Assembly: GCA_003477405.1 (NCBI GenBank)
Contig: QUDE01000005.1
Span: forward strand, 62,001 to 126,000
Source of the DNA: Ruminococcaceae bacterium AM07-15
GTDB taxonomy: Bacteria; Bacillota; Clostridia; Oscillospirales; Butyricicoccaceae
Reading direction: 5' to 3'
DNA: 64,000 nucleotides
Part shown: one piece after another, positions 1 through 8,352 of the stretch
Position numbering within the stretch: the first letter of the stretch is position 1
How the letters are laid out: every line of letters starts with the position of its first letter
The notes under the pieces: model-generated
The model's input: the letters and a program-made list of their open reading frames with translations, nothing else
Databases searched by the model: none
Told to the model about the DNA's origin: nothing
Translations under genes and position numbers: made by a program

Positions 1-1
1 C

Positions 2-2839
2 CAGAAGCACGCCCCCAAGGAGGTACTGGAGCACTGGAGCATCCTGGTAGGCCGCCAGCCCATCCGGAACATCGGTCTGCGCGCCTATGATGGATGGGAT
101 GTCTCAGGGGATGATGTGCAGATCTGGTTGGAGGAGCAGGGTGAAAACAGCTTTGTTCTCTCCGCCTACTGCGAAAAGCTGATGCCCATGCTCCAGGAGG
201 CAGAGAGCTGGGTCTGGTGGATGCTCACCACCCTCACCGACCAAGTGCTGGGCGAGATCCCCCACATGAGATACATAGACAGCTTTGATGTGCTGGAGGA
301 ACCCAAGGCGGAGCCGTCCATGCTTATGTCCCAGCTGCCCGACGCTCTGAAGGAGCGGGGTCTGGAGCTCTCCACCGATCCGGAAGCCTATCTGGAGAGC
401 TATCTTGGCTACAAAATGGAACCCAACAAGGACCCAGATACTGACTGGCGGCTGGATGTGATGGCCGGTTCCACCAATTGCGTGCCGCTCCTGAGCGCCT
501 ATCTGGATGCCGACAATGACTTCATGGACGCGCTCCATGCCGACGGTGCAGTGGCGGGCTTCTTCTGCTATCCCCTGGATACCCTCCGGGAGGAGGAAGG
601 ATCGGAGAAGATTTTCGACTTCCGGGACAAACTGGAAGAAGTGTTTACCACCGGCGACGGACCGGAGATCCTCACCCTCACCGGCGGAGCCACCGGCCTT
701 TTCTGCGGCTATGTGGATTTCATTGCCTGGGACATCCAAACAGCGCTCCAGATGGCCAAGAAATTCTTCGAGGACAGCGACATCCCCTGGGCCAGCTTCC
801 ACACCTTCCGCCGTGAAGCGGGAACAGTGAACCTGAAAACGCCGTCCGAAGAGGAACCGGACGATGATGGCGATGCCTCGGACAGCGAAGCGCCCGAGGA
901 TGAAAAAACCGGTGTTCCCGAAGTCTACACCGAGGAGGAAATGGAAGCAGTCGAGGGGCACATCCAGCAGTATTTCGGCAAGTTTGAAAATGTGTTCCAT
1001 GAGCTTTCTTCCCCGGACATCCATGTGGACATCTGCGTTGTTCCGCCTTCGGAGGAACGGAACTACTACACCCTGGTCACCATGGGGATGGGCGCTCACC
1101 GGATGAATGTGCCGGAGGAACTGGCCGAATACAAGTTGGAGCGGGCGGAGCTGGCCATCGCGCTGCCTGAAAACTGGAAGCTCCGGCATGAGGACCTGAA
1201 AAATGAGCGGTCGTACTGGCCCATCCGCCTGCTGAAAACCCTGGCCCGCCTGCCCATTGCCAGCGATACCTGGCTGGGCTTCGGTCATACCATGGACAAT
1301 GAGGAGGACTTTGCAAAGGGCACAAAGCTGTGCGCTGCCATTCTGACCGGCCCCCAGGACACCGAAAATGGCAGCGAGGTCTGCACCCTGCCGAGTGGCG
1401 AGGAGGTCAACTTCTATCAGGTGATCCCCCTCTACCGTGATGAACTGGAATACAAAATAGAGCATGGCGCAGATGCCTTGCTGGACAAAATGAACGGCAT
1501 CAGCTTTGTGGTGGAGCCTGATCGTCAGGATGCCATCACTCGTGGCATCCTTTCCAATGATGATTTTGACGGTGAGATGGACGATGCCTCCTATCATATC
1601 GAGAGTATTGAGGAGAAGGAGCTGCCCGTTGACCCCATAAATGCTTATAACCTCTTTGCCATTTACCTGCGCTGGTGCATAGAGCATGATCTGATGAGTG
1701 ATGAATTTATCGTGCGCTACAACGAGGAATATGAGTTGTTCATGAAGGATCTAAAGCGTGCTGATCTGCGCTCATTTATCCGTGATAAACTCGACGGAAA
1801 GCTTTTTGGGGCGCTGTTCAACAAACAGGGAGCGGCCCTTGCAGGCTATTATTACGGAGAGGACGACAGCCCTTACTATCCTGCCGATGTTGACGATAAT
1901 GCCTTCCGTTTCTTCGGTCCGAAACGGTATCACTCCGATGAGTTTCAGGATGAAGCCTATCTGTTTATCCCCTTTGATGAGGACTACTATCAGGCCATGG
2001 CAAAGGTGATCGAGGAACGCTTCACCAACTGGCAGGGACAGGACTTTGACGAGGACACACTGGAGCCTTCTGATACAGCCCGGGCTATTATGGAGTATCT
2101 GGACTGCGAGTGTACCTATTTCCCCTCCATGAAGGACGATGACCCCATCATGGCAGCTTACGGTTATGCCAAGCGGGACAGCGCCCAGGAAGGCTTTGTG
2201 CCGGTGCTCATCCGCGCGGATGACGAAACGCTGCTTGAGTGTCTGGTGATGAATGCCGACCCGGAGAATGAAGCAGACATTTACGAATTTGACCTCAAAA
2301 CTGTAACGGAGTACCGGAAGAAGATGCTCTCCACTCCCGTCAAAGATGGAAAGGCGGTTTTGGAGGAATTGACTGGCCAGCGCAAGGAAGAAGCCGAGGA
2401 TGACGAGTTGGACTGGGATGAGGAAATCCTGGGCGAGATGGAAGGCGGCTATGATAATGACCGTTTCTCCTGCTACTGGAATTCTGACAACGATATGACC
2501 TATCCCCTTATTCTGGCCAAGATCCCGGTGAAGAATCCCTGGGAGATCTTCGCCTACCTGCCCTTCGGAAACTGGAATGAATGCCCCGACACACGGTCGC
2601 TGATGGCAGCGGCTAAATACTGGTTCGAGCAGTACGGCGCGGTGCCTGCCGCCATGAGCCACGATGAATTGGAGTTTGCACTCCCCTCCCCTGTTCCCAA
2701 TCAGAACGCCATGGATGCGGCGGTGGAACTGTATGGCTTCTGCCCCGATGTCATCGACCAGGGGCCGGAGGACGCCACCGTAGGCTCTCTGGCCGATATG
2801 CTGCGGCAGTCCACCGTCTGGTACTTTTGGTGGGATTGA
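2..2839 (+). CDS. SUFU- and DUF4253-domain immunity-like protein (5' partial)
   Basis: The frame is open to the left edge, so the N-terminus lies outside the window; the GTG at 116 is not the likely start. About 945 codons are visible. Roughly residues 310-520 match the suppressor-of-fused (SUFU) fold, including stretches such as YYTLVTMGMGAHRMNVPEE and the LPENWKL region. The last ~105 residues match DUF4253 (WNECPD, FCPDIVDQG-like, ending WYFWWD). A Glu/Asp-rich linker lies near residue 285. SUFU domains are known immunity modules of bacterial polymorphic toxin systems, and the following genes are of the same kind, so a toxin-neutralising role is inferred. It is a large multidomain form, very acidic, with no signal peptide. 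Exact target unknown. Confidence 0.8.
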   Translation, partial: QKHAPKEVLEHWSILVGRQPIRNIGLRAYDGWDVSGDDVQIWLEEQGENSFVLSAYCEKLMPMLQEAESWVWWMLTTLTDQVLGEIPHMRYIDSFDVLEEPKAEPSMLMSQLPDALKERGLELSTDPEAYLESYLGYKMEPNKDPDTDWRLDVMAGSTNCVPLLSAYLDADNDFMDALHADGAVAGFFCYPLDTLREEEGSEKIFDFRDKLEEVFTTGDGPEILTLTGGATGLFCGYVDFIAWDIQTALQMAKKFFEDSDIPWASFHTFRREAGTVNLKTPSEEEPDDDGDASDSEAPEDEKTGVPEVYTEEEMEAVEGHIQQYFGKFENVFHELSSPDIHVDICVVPPSEERNYYTLVTMGMGAHRMNVPEELAEYKLERAELAIALPENWKLRHEDLKNERSYWPIRLLKTLARLPIASDTWLGFGHTMDNEEDFAKGTKLCAAILTGPQDTENGSEVCTLPSGEEVNFYQVIPLYRDELEYKIEHGADALLDKMNGISFVVEPDRQDAITRGILSNDDFDGEMDDASYHIESIEEKELPVDPINAYNLFAIYLRWCIEHDLMSDEFIVRYNEEYELFMKDLKRADLRSFIRDKLDGKLFGALFNKQGAALAGYYYGEDDSPYYPADVDDNAFRFFGPKRYHSDEFQDEAYLFIPFDEDYYQAMAKVIEERFTNWQGQDFDEDTLEPSDTARAIMEYLDCECTYFPSMKDDDPIMAAYGYAKRDSAQEGFVPVLIRADDETLLECLVMNADPENEADIYEFDLKTVTEYRKKMLSTPVKDGKAVLEELTGQRKEEAEDDELDWDEEILGEMEGGYDNDRFSCYWNSDNDMTYPLILAKIPVKNPWEIFAYLPFGNWNECPDTRSLMAAAKYWFEQYGAVPAAMSHDELEFALPSPVPNQNAMDAAVELYGFCPDVIDQGPEDATVGSLADMLRQSTVWYFWWD

Positions 2840-2854
2840 TAGGAGTGTGTAACC

Positions 2855-3719
2855 ATGAACGAATACCTGAAACAATATATTGAACTCCAAAAGCAGTTTC
2901 GAGCAACAGAGGGCAATCCGGACAGTGTCCGCGCTCTCTATACCTTCAAGGAGAAACTGGAACAGTCGGCAGACAAGCAGGCCAAAGAAGTTCTGGTGGA
3001 TGTATATGATCTGCTGGACTTTAAGAAGGATGCCTACGAACTGCTCTGCCAGATCGGAAATCGTTCTGATAAAAAAAACCCTCAAGCGGCTGGGTGTTTT
3101 GAAAGAATACGCCGAACACTGGGGCAACGATTACGCCATCCCCAAACCCAAAACGCCGGAAGAAAAGCAGAAAGAAAAGGAACGGTGGTCTGAGCTGGGC
3201 CTACCCACCTTCCGGTATCACCCAAACCCTCTGGAAACCGGTGCTTTTAAGGAATCCCCAGATGGCGTTGTCTGCGACTGCTGCGGCAAGACAACTCATA
3301 TTTTCTATACAGGCCCCTTTTACGCTGTGGAGGACATTGAGTATCTGTGCCCGGAGTGTATCTCCAGCGGCGAGGCGGCCAGAAAATTTGATGGCGAATT
3401 TCAGGATGAGTACTCTTTGGACGATGGCGTAGACGATCCGGAAAAGCTGGACGAGCTTATCCACCGCACTCCCGGTTACTCCGGCTGGCAGCAGGAATAC
3501 TGGCGCGCCCACTGCGGTGACTACTGTGCCTTTCTGGGCTATGTGGGCGCCAAAGAACTGCGGGCACTGGGTGTACTGGAGGATGTGCTGGACGATCCCA
3601 TGTGGGACGATGAGCAGAGGGAAATGATTCAGGAATCCGTCAACGGCGGACATTTGCAATGCTATCTGTTCCAGTGCCTCCACTGCGGGAAGCACCTGGT
3701 CTGGATGGATTTTGATTGA
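2855..3719 (+). pseudogene. CbrC (UPF0167) family protein, frameshifted at an A8 run
   Basis: The ATG at 2855 follows AGGAGTG and lies 16 bases after the preceding stop. The first frame encodes about 74 sensible residues (MNEYLKQYIELQ to ELLCQIGNRSDKK). Past the run of eight A at 3071-3078 the coding sense moves to the +1 frame (LKRLGVLKEYAEHW) and continues to 3719. The C-terminal part is a CbrC domain beginning LPTFRYHPNPLETGAF, with CDCCGK and CPEC cysteine pairs and a terminal CLHCGKHLVWMDFD. One A fewer would restore a single ~287-residue protein. This may be a true mutation, an assembly error, or a slippage site. CbrC-like proteins occur in immunity gene clusters. Confidence 0.7.
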
Positions 3720-3829
3720 GGAGTTTCCCTCTGACCACACAATGATATCTCCAAAAAGCCGAGATGCTGCTGGGGATGATGCAGAGATTCCACCTCTGCT
3801 CTGATCAATGAAGAAAGGAACATGTAGCT

Positions 3830-4342
3830 ATGATTCGCGAAATTCATAAAAATCAATTTGGAGAGCTGGAGGGAACCGTCTGGAACCAATTGTTCCAGAC
3901 CGATCTGACCATTTGCTTCCCCGGAGAGGCAGATCAGGCATACGCCCAGCAGTGTGCCGCGTATTTCAGCAATCTCCCCCGGGAGATGGTCGACCGCCTA
4001 TGTATTTACTGCCTGCGCTATTGTGATGCTCTGCGGGATTTTTTCGATGAGGATGAATTCGAGATCCCAGCCGGTGTAAGCGGCAGAGACATCCTTTCTT
4101 ATATCACGCCCACTTTGCTGATGGCCGAAACCTGCCCGAATACAGACGGCCTTGCTTTCCATGTGGAATGTGAATGTGATTGGGAAGCAGAACACGGCCT
4201 GGAAATCACCATCAGCGGCAATCGGATTCTTTATGTGGGACCCTATGAAGATATTTCGCCCCATAACCAGGCCAGGCTGGAATCCACGGGTTTTTATGAC
4301 AAAAAAAGCGATTTTCCCGGCAACTTCGCAGATCAGGAATGA
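3830..4342 (+). CDS. hypothetical acidic protein, immunity-like (DUF6985-like tail)
   Basis: 170 residues; ATG preceded by GAAAGGAA. No signal peptide or membrane segment. Residues ~45-80 form a helical segment (LPREMVDRLCIYCLRYC). The C-terminal third (WEAEHGLEITISGNRILYVG) recalls the DUF6985-type domain found in small Firmicute proteins; that assignment is from memory of the pattern and is tentative. It sits 110 bases after the CbrC gene and 44 bases before the next gene, in the same direction, within a row of immunity-type genes. An immunity role is inferred from context only. Confidence 0.6.
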   Translation: MIREIHKNQFGELEGTVWNQLFQTDLTICFPGEADQAYAQQCAAYFSNLPREMVDRLCIYCLRYCDALRDFFDEDEFEIPAGVSGRDILSYITPTLLMAETCPNTDGLAFHVECECDWEAEHGLEITISGNRILYVGPYEDISPHNQARLESTGFYDKKSDFPGNFADQE

Positions 4343-4385
4343 AAAAAATCAGCAACCCTTTGAGTGGGAATAAGAGGTGAAATTC

Positions 4386-4745
4386 ATGTGGGAGAAGCAA
4401 ATGCATGAGCTGCTTGATAAACTGAGCCAAATCAATTATGAAGAACTCGATATAGACGATTTCTTAGACCAAAGAGACAGTGACCCTTTTGACAGCGAAT
4501 GGGTCAGGATTTATCAGGCTCTCGAAGAACTGAAAAAGGGAAAAACGGTTGCTGATACCCGAGAAATAGAGAAGAAAGCATACATCACCGTCTACGAAAA
4601 ATCGGAGATTGATGAGTTGGCAGGCTATATTTCAGATGATTTTGGATTGATAGCAGACAGCAAACAGCTGAACTACTCGGACGAATGGCTGGAGAAGATG
4701 ATTTCCTGCTATGAAAATGCAAGGATACCCTGCGGGGAACTTTGA
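4386..4745 (+). CDS. small hypothetical protein in immunity array
   Basis: 119 residues from the ATG at 4386, which has GAGGTG six bases upstream; a GTG at 4377 lies inside that ribosome site and is less likely. Acidic, soluble, with a helical N-terminus (HELLDKLSQINYEELDIDDF) and a predicted mixed C-terminal half. I do not recognise the family. Neighbours on both sides are tightly spaced and co-directional, so it is probably co-transcribed with them. Confidence 0.6.
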   Translation: MWEKQMHELLDKLSQINYEELDIDDFLDQRDSDPFDSEWVRIYQALEELKKGKTVADTREIEKKAYITVYEKSEIDELAGYISDDFGLIADSKQLNYSDEWLEKMISCYENARIPCGEL

Positions 4746-4758
4746 GGGAGGCAATGCT

Positions 4759-5538
4759 ATGGGACTTGACATCTACGCCGGAACACTGACACGGTACTAT
4801 TCTCACAACTGGAAAACTGTTGTTCAGCAGTGGGCGGAGGAAAACGGATACGCCTTTAACCGGATCACGCCGGATGGAGAAACTGCTGATAACGAGGAAG
4901 AACTGGCCCCAGCTGAAATCCAGGCGGCGGTGGAGAACTGGCGGGATCAGATCTTGAGCGCCATTTCTCAGCCGGGTCAGCCCCTCTACACTCCCTGGCC
5001 TGAAGATAATGAGAAACCCTATTACACCGACAAGCCGGATTGGGACGCCTTCGGCGCTATGCTGCTGGTAGCAGCCTGCCATACATACAATGAGCCGGTG
5101 CCTCCCACTGTGGCGAAGAACTGGAACTTTGGGGAGCATCCTCTGGTCGCCCGTCTTGGATCGGATGAGGCGCGAGTGTGGTCCCTGTTCCGTGGGGCAA
5201 CTTGGTGGCTGCCTCTGGCGGATGCCTTCTTCTTTCAGGCACCTCTGCCCACCGATGATCAGGCGATGATCGCCACCCTGGGCGGACTGCGGAAGGAGCT
5301 GGAGAAACTGAACCAGCTGGCGTGGCAGGCCGATGAGGATACCATCCTTGATTGGGCAGACACCGAAGGGTATCCGGTAGACGGAACCGTGGGCCCGAAT
5401 GGACAGTATAGAAAGGCAGACATCCCGGAACACACGCAGTATGACACCCAATCCCTGGCCAAGTTCGCCTTCTCCATATTCTGGCGGGCCATGCGGTTTG
5501 CCGAGAAACAGCAGGTGCCCATCCTGCTGGATTATTGA
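4759..5538 (+). CDS. hypothetical protein, MGLDIYAG family, immunity-like
   Basis: 259 residues. The ATG at 4759 follows GGGAGGCA; upstream in-frame starts lack a ribosome site. It begins MGLDIYAGTLTRYYSHNWKT, a conserved opening I associate with uncharacterised Firmicute proteins that occur near SUFU/DUF4261 genes. It is rich in Trp and has no signal peptide. Its stop overlaps the start of the next small gene (TGATG), implying translational coupling. Function unknown; grouped with the immunity array by context. Confidence 0.7.
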   Translation: MGLDIYAGTLTRYYSHNWKTVVQQWAEENGYAFNRITPDGETADNEEELAPAEIQAAVENWRDQILSAISQPGQPLYTPWPEDNEKPYYTDKPDWDAFGAMLLVAACHTYNEPVPPTVAKNWNFGEHPLVARLGSDEARVWSLFRGATWWLPLADAFFFQAPLPTDDQAMIATLGGLRKELEKLNQLAWQADEDTILDWADTEGYPVDGTVGPNGQYRKADIPEHTQYDTQSLAKFAFSIFWRAMRFAEKQQVPILLDY

Positions 5539-5699
5539 TGAAGTTCTGTCCGGAAGCGGATAGCTATGTGATTTTGCAAAAAGCAGACTATTATTCAGAG
5601 CTGCAGGCTATGGCTCTGGTAGATCGAGTTTTGTATGACTATAGATATGAAAGATTTATCACTCCGGCCAAAATGGAGCCGGTTGTTTTAAAGCCGTGA
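5538..5699 (+). CDS. 53-residue small protein coupled to the preceding gene
   Basis: The frame runs from the ATG at 5538, overlapping the previous TGA by one base, to TGA at 5697-5699. It encodes MKFCPEADSYVILQKADYYS and ends EPVVLKP. The start has no ribosome site of its own and would rely on coupling. It could be a real small protein or the tail left by a deletion within a longer gene; I recognise no family. The next gene begins 18 bases later. Confidence 0.4.
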   Translation: MKFCPEADSYVILQKADYYSELQAMALVDRVLYDYRYERFITPAKMEPVVLKP

Positions 5700-5716
5700 C
5701 AAAGAGAGGTACACAG

Positions 5717-6232
5717 ATGTTTAAAATTGATGCCGACCAGTTTTCTTGGATTTGCGGCCCGGAGGATGATCCCGAGGATCTCTGCCTGCATGGTCATGTG
5801 ACGGTGCAGATCGGCAAGACTGTGATGGAGTATGATGGAACTGTCAGTGCAACCGCACTTTATTTACTGAAGACCTTGACAGAGGACAAGGTTATGTCAG
5901 AATCTGATATACAGATGGTTCCGTGCTGCGGGCACTTCTTGATTCCCAATGAGGATTTGTCCGAAGTCACGATTTCAGGCTGTGATAACGGTTTAGACTG
6001 GTCTGTTGTCCACGAGAACGGAGGAGTAAAGCTTATCCTTCCATCCGGAGAAGAAGAATGGGTACCTCTGCGAGAGTATCAAAGAGAGGTAATCCGCTTT
6101 GCAGATAAGGTGGAGGCCTACTATAAGTCCTGTCAGCCCAAACATATCCCTGATGACGAATTTGAGAGAAATGGCTATCTTGCCTTCTGGAATGAGTGGC
6201 ACAGGCGCTATACAGCAGGCATAGGTTCATAA
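5717..6232 (+). CDS. hypothetical protein in immunity array
   Basis: 171 residues from ATG 5717, preceded by AGAGAGGT at good distance; an in-frame GTG at 5696 overlaps the previous gene and is less likely. Opens MFKIDADQFSWICGPEDDPE, then beta-rich sequence (HVTVQIGKTVMEYDGT) and a conserved-looking VPCCGHFLIPNEDL, followed by a helical C-terminus with WNEWHRRY. No family recognised. Cytosolic and acidic. Its place between SUFU/CbrC and DUF4261 genes suggests an immunity function. Confidence 0.6.
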   Translation: MFKIDADQFSWICGPEDDPEDLCLHGHVTVQIGKTVMEYDGTVSATALYLLKTLTEDKVMSESDIQMVPCCGHFLIPNEDLSEVTISGCDNGLDWSVVHENGGVKLILPSGEEEWVPLREYQREVIRFADKVEAYYKSCQPKHIPDDEFERNGYLAFWNEWHRRYTAGIGS

Positions 6233-6250
6233 AAGGCAGGAGGATAACAG

Positions 6251-7129
6251 ATGAGCAACAATGTGTTCCAGCAAAACCTGAATGACAAAAAAGGCTCTCA
6301 GCCCGGTGGCCCCTATCTCATTCAGATGCTGTTCAAAGAACCGGTGCCCATGCCGGACAAAGAGAAAATGACTGCCGTAATGGGGAAACACATCGGATCA
6401 ACAGAGTGCTTCTGTTATGATAAGAAAATGGCTGGCTTTGCAGCCCTGAATCATATCGCGGAATTTCAGGATGGCAAATGTCCGGTGCAGCTGATGGTGA
6501 TGAAATGCGACAAGTTCAAGGGCAAAGGCTTTGACGCCTTTCTGATGAGTCAGATGTGGGACTGCCAGGAGGACCGAGAGCGGGTTTTCCGGGAGTGTCG
6601 GTATCAGGTGATGGCCACTGATATGCTGGCTGCGGCGCTTCCGGCGCCGGAACGGGCCAACCTGGACGCCGACTTTGTAGAGGCGCTTGCGGAACTGTAC
6701 CCCACCTGTGAGGCGTTCTACTTCCAGAACTGCGGCAAGCTCTTATTGGCGGAGGATGTGCGCTCCCATCAGATTGAGGGCCCGGATCGGTTCATCCGCT
6801 TTGGCGTCAATGTCCGATTCTTCAACATTGAGGGCACTGAGGATATGCTCATTGATACGGTGGGCATGAGCACCCTGTTTCTACCGGATCTCCAGTATCA
6901 CTTCCACGGCATGGACCCCAACTGGGTGGTAAACCACGCCTACAATGTGGCGTCCTATATTCTGGTCAATGACAACCCCATTCAGGATGGAGAAACCGTA
7001 GATGGTGTGGAGAACGGACAGATGAGCCGGGAGATTCAATGGAAGTGCCAGTACGAGGAAGCCCTGATCCAGCCACCCAGAATGGTACTGGACATCAATA
7101 TGGGGAATTTTGCTTCTGGAAAACGCTGA
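6251..7129 (+). CDS. DUF4261 domain-containing protein
   Basis: 292 residues; ATG preceded by GCAGGAGGATAACAG. The C-terminal ~90 residues carry the DUF4261 signature, including QYHFHGMDPNWVVNHAYNVA and VNDNPIQDGETVDGV. The N-terminal part (MLFKEPVPMPDKEKM) is the usual companion region of this family. DUF4261 proteins are of unknown biochemical role and frequently lie in polymorphic-toxin immunity clusters, which fits the SUFU and CbrC genes upstream. It is followed nine bases later by a co-directional gene. Confidence 0.75.
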   Translation: MSNNVFQQNLNDKKGSQPGGPYLIQMLFKEPVPMPDKEKMTAVMGKHIGSTECFCYDKKMAGFAALNHIAEFQDGKCPVQLMVMKCDKFKGKGFDAFLMSQMWDCQEDRERVFRECRYQVMATDMLAAALPAPERANLDADFVEALAELYPTCEAFYFQNCGKLLLAEDVRSHQIEGPDRFIRFGVNVRFFNIEGTEDMLIDTVGMSTLFLPDLQYHFHGMDPNWVVNHAYNVASYILVNDNPIQDGETVDGVENGQMSREIQWKCQYEEALIQPPRMVLDINMGNFASGKR

Positions 7130-7138
7130 GCAGATAGA

Positions 7139-7963
7139 ATGCCTGCCTGTACAGCCGGAGAAAAATTCCAGCAAGCACTGCAACTGATCCAAACCACACA
7201 AGAGCACTTCGTTGCTTTCTCTGAAAAAGAGGAATCGGCAAGCGTGGCCGGTGCAAAAGCGGCAACTGTTCTGTCTCTTGCTGTGTTGAAAAAAATCGCC
7301 AGCGGAAAAAAACCATCTTCTTTCGATGCAGAAGACTGGAAGGATCTTGCCCATGCTGTATCCCAGCATGCCGTTCTCCTTGAGGGTGCTCAGTACAGTG
7401 TCTTTGTCTTTCAGTTATATGAAAAATACATACGCGCTTCCGCCGCATCGATGCAGGGAGTTGCATCTGACAAAATCGTGGAAGCTATTGCAAAGTTGGC
7501 CGACGAACTACACGAAAAAGAGTCGCTGTTCCAAAATGGTGATCTCTCAGAAGCAGCCTATATAGAGGATTGTCTGTGGATTTCTCTTGAAGCCATGATC
7601 AAGCTGATCGCCTCCACCGCTTCCCTTTTCTGCGGTCACCAGACTGCTGAGTTTGCAGATGCACTGGCTTCCTGCGCATTTGAGTACGGCCGGCTGATGC
7701 TCTACCGCAAAGAACAGATGCTGATCGATGGGTTTATTCAGTCTCAATATTGTCTGGATGCAGAGCTGGAAAAACAATATGCCGCGTATCTGTCCGAACT
7801 GGAAACGCAAAGTAAGCAGTTCTATGCATTGATCGATCATGCTTTTGCCCCCGACTTCCGCACGGCCTTTCTCCATTCCATCCTGCTTGCCAATGCCGCT
7901 GGTGTGAAAGAAGCAGAGATCCTTTCATCTACAGAAGACATCGATTCGTTTTTTCTCAACTGA
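7139..7963 (+). CDS. hypothetical mostly helical protein, last gene of the array
   Basis: 274 residues, almost entirely predicted helix (KFQQALQLIQTTQEHFVAFS, KIVEAIAKLADELHEKES). An Ala-rich stretch at ~37-52 could be a weak membrane or buried helix. No ribosome site is obvious before ATG 7139, which lies nine bases after the preceding stop, so the start is uncertain. A strong terminator follows. The last ~210 bases are duplicated at 24091-24303, where only the 3' end of the gene survives. Family not recognised. Confidence 0.6.
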   Translation: MPACTAGEKFQQALQLIQTTQEHFVAFSEKEESASVAGAKAATVLSLAVLKKIASGKKPSSFDAEDWKDLAHAVSQHAVLLEGAQYSVFVFQLYEKYIRASAASMQGVASDKIVEAIAKLADELHEKESLFQNGDLSEAAYIEDCLWISLEAMIKLIASTASLFCGHQTAEFADALASCAFEYGRLMLYRKEQMLIDGFIQSQYCLDAELEKQYAAYLSELETQSKQFYALIDHAFAPDFRTAFLHSILLANAAGVKEAEILSSTEDIDSFFLN

Positions 7964-7990
7964 AATTTTATCTCCCCTCATCAAACAGCA

Positions 7991-8032
7991 GAGTTGCCGA
8001 TATGGAATCTATCCATATCGGCAACTCTTTTT
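7991..8032 (+). terminator. rho-independent terminator of the immunity array
   Basis: A perfect 16-bp stem (7991-8006 with 8012-8027, arm GAGTTGCCGATATGGA), five-base loop, then TTTTT. It lies 27 bases after the stop at 7963. Confidence 0.9.
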
Positions 8033-8067
8033 ATCCTTGATGGAGTTTTCTTCCGCTTTCAGCCCAT

Positions 8068-8149
8068 TCAACTCCTGTTTTCCTTTGCTTCCACAAACCA
8101 CTTGTTTCCTTCCTGAAACAGATAGGGCTCCTTTCCACAGATCAGCACT
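8068..8149 (-). pseudogene. 3' remnant of the small gene intact at 24408-24668
   Basis: The - strand frame reads LICGKE..LFQEGNKWFVEAKEN and ends in TGA at 8070-8068, matching the C-terminus of the 86-residue protein near the UmuC gene. The rest is missing: at 8149/8150 the sequence switches to a piece of the YolD-like gene. Confidence 0.7.
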
Positions 8150-8242
8150 CGGATGCCAATGCAGGACAGGGTGTCCCCAGTTTTCCCCTTTTGCCGCCTT
8201 CACCGGTTATGAGGAAGCCATTTATAAGACCGGGTGTCTGAC
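8150..8242 (+). pseudogene. internal fragment of a YolD-like gene
   Basis: Bases 8150-8242 match 26465-26558, inside the YolD-like gene (shared text includes TTTTGCCGCC and CACCGGTTATGAGGAAGCCA). No start or stop of the original gene is kept. It is joined directly to the Mrr-type fragment at 8244, so two deletions relative to the 24-27 kb arrangement are implied. Confidence 0.75.
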
Positions 8243-8332
8243 AATGGACTGCAAAAGATCTGCCACAAAAGACTCCAAATCATACCCTTTCAGATTTTTG
8301 CTCAATTTTGAACACATTTTTATATTTCTCAT
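8222..8332 (-). pseudogene. Mrr-type restriction endonuclease fragment
   Basis: A 36-residue frame from ATG 8332 reads MRNIKMCSKLSKNLKGYDLE and then ESFVADLLQSI before running into the YolD fragment. The segment LSKNLKGYDLESFVADLLQ is the start of an Mrr-family nuclease domain; a longer broken copy lies at 26838-27250. It is too short to be active. Confidence 0.6.
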
Positions 8333-8352
8333 CTTGCTCTCATCCGCTTCTC

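Larger units (their letters stand above)
7743..8149 (+). repeat. ~400 bp direct repeat, left copy
   Basis: Bases 7743-8149 match 24082-24489 in the same orientation with a constant offset of 16340 and only about ten differences by eye. The repeat covers the 3' end of the 7139-7963 gene, its terminator, and the 3' end of a small - strand gene whose intact copy is at 24408-24668. The two copies bracket the ~16 kb defence region. Confidence 0.9.

Noticed and set aside
104..1687. 527-codon open frame on the - strand
   Set aside because: Antisense to the SUFU/DUF4253 gene, which has recognisable domains across the same span.
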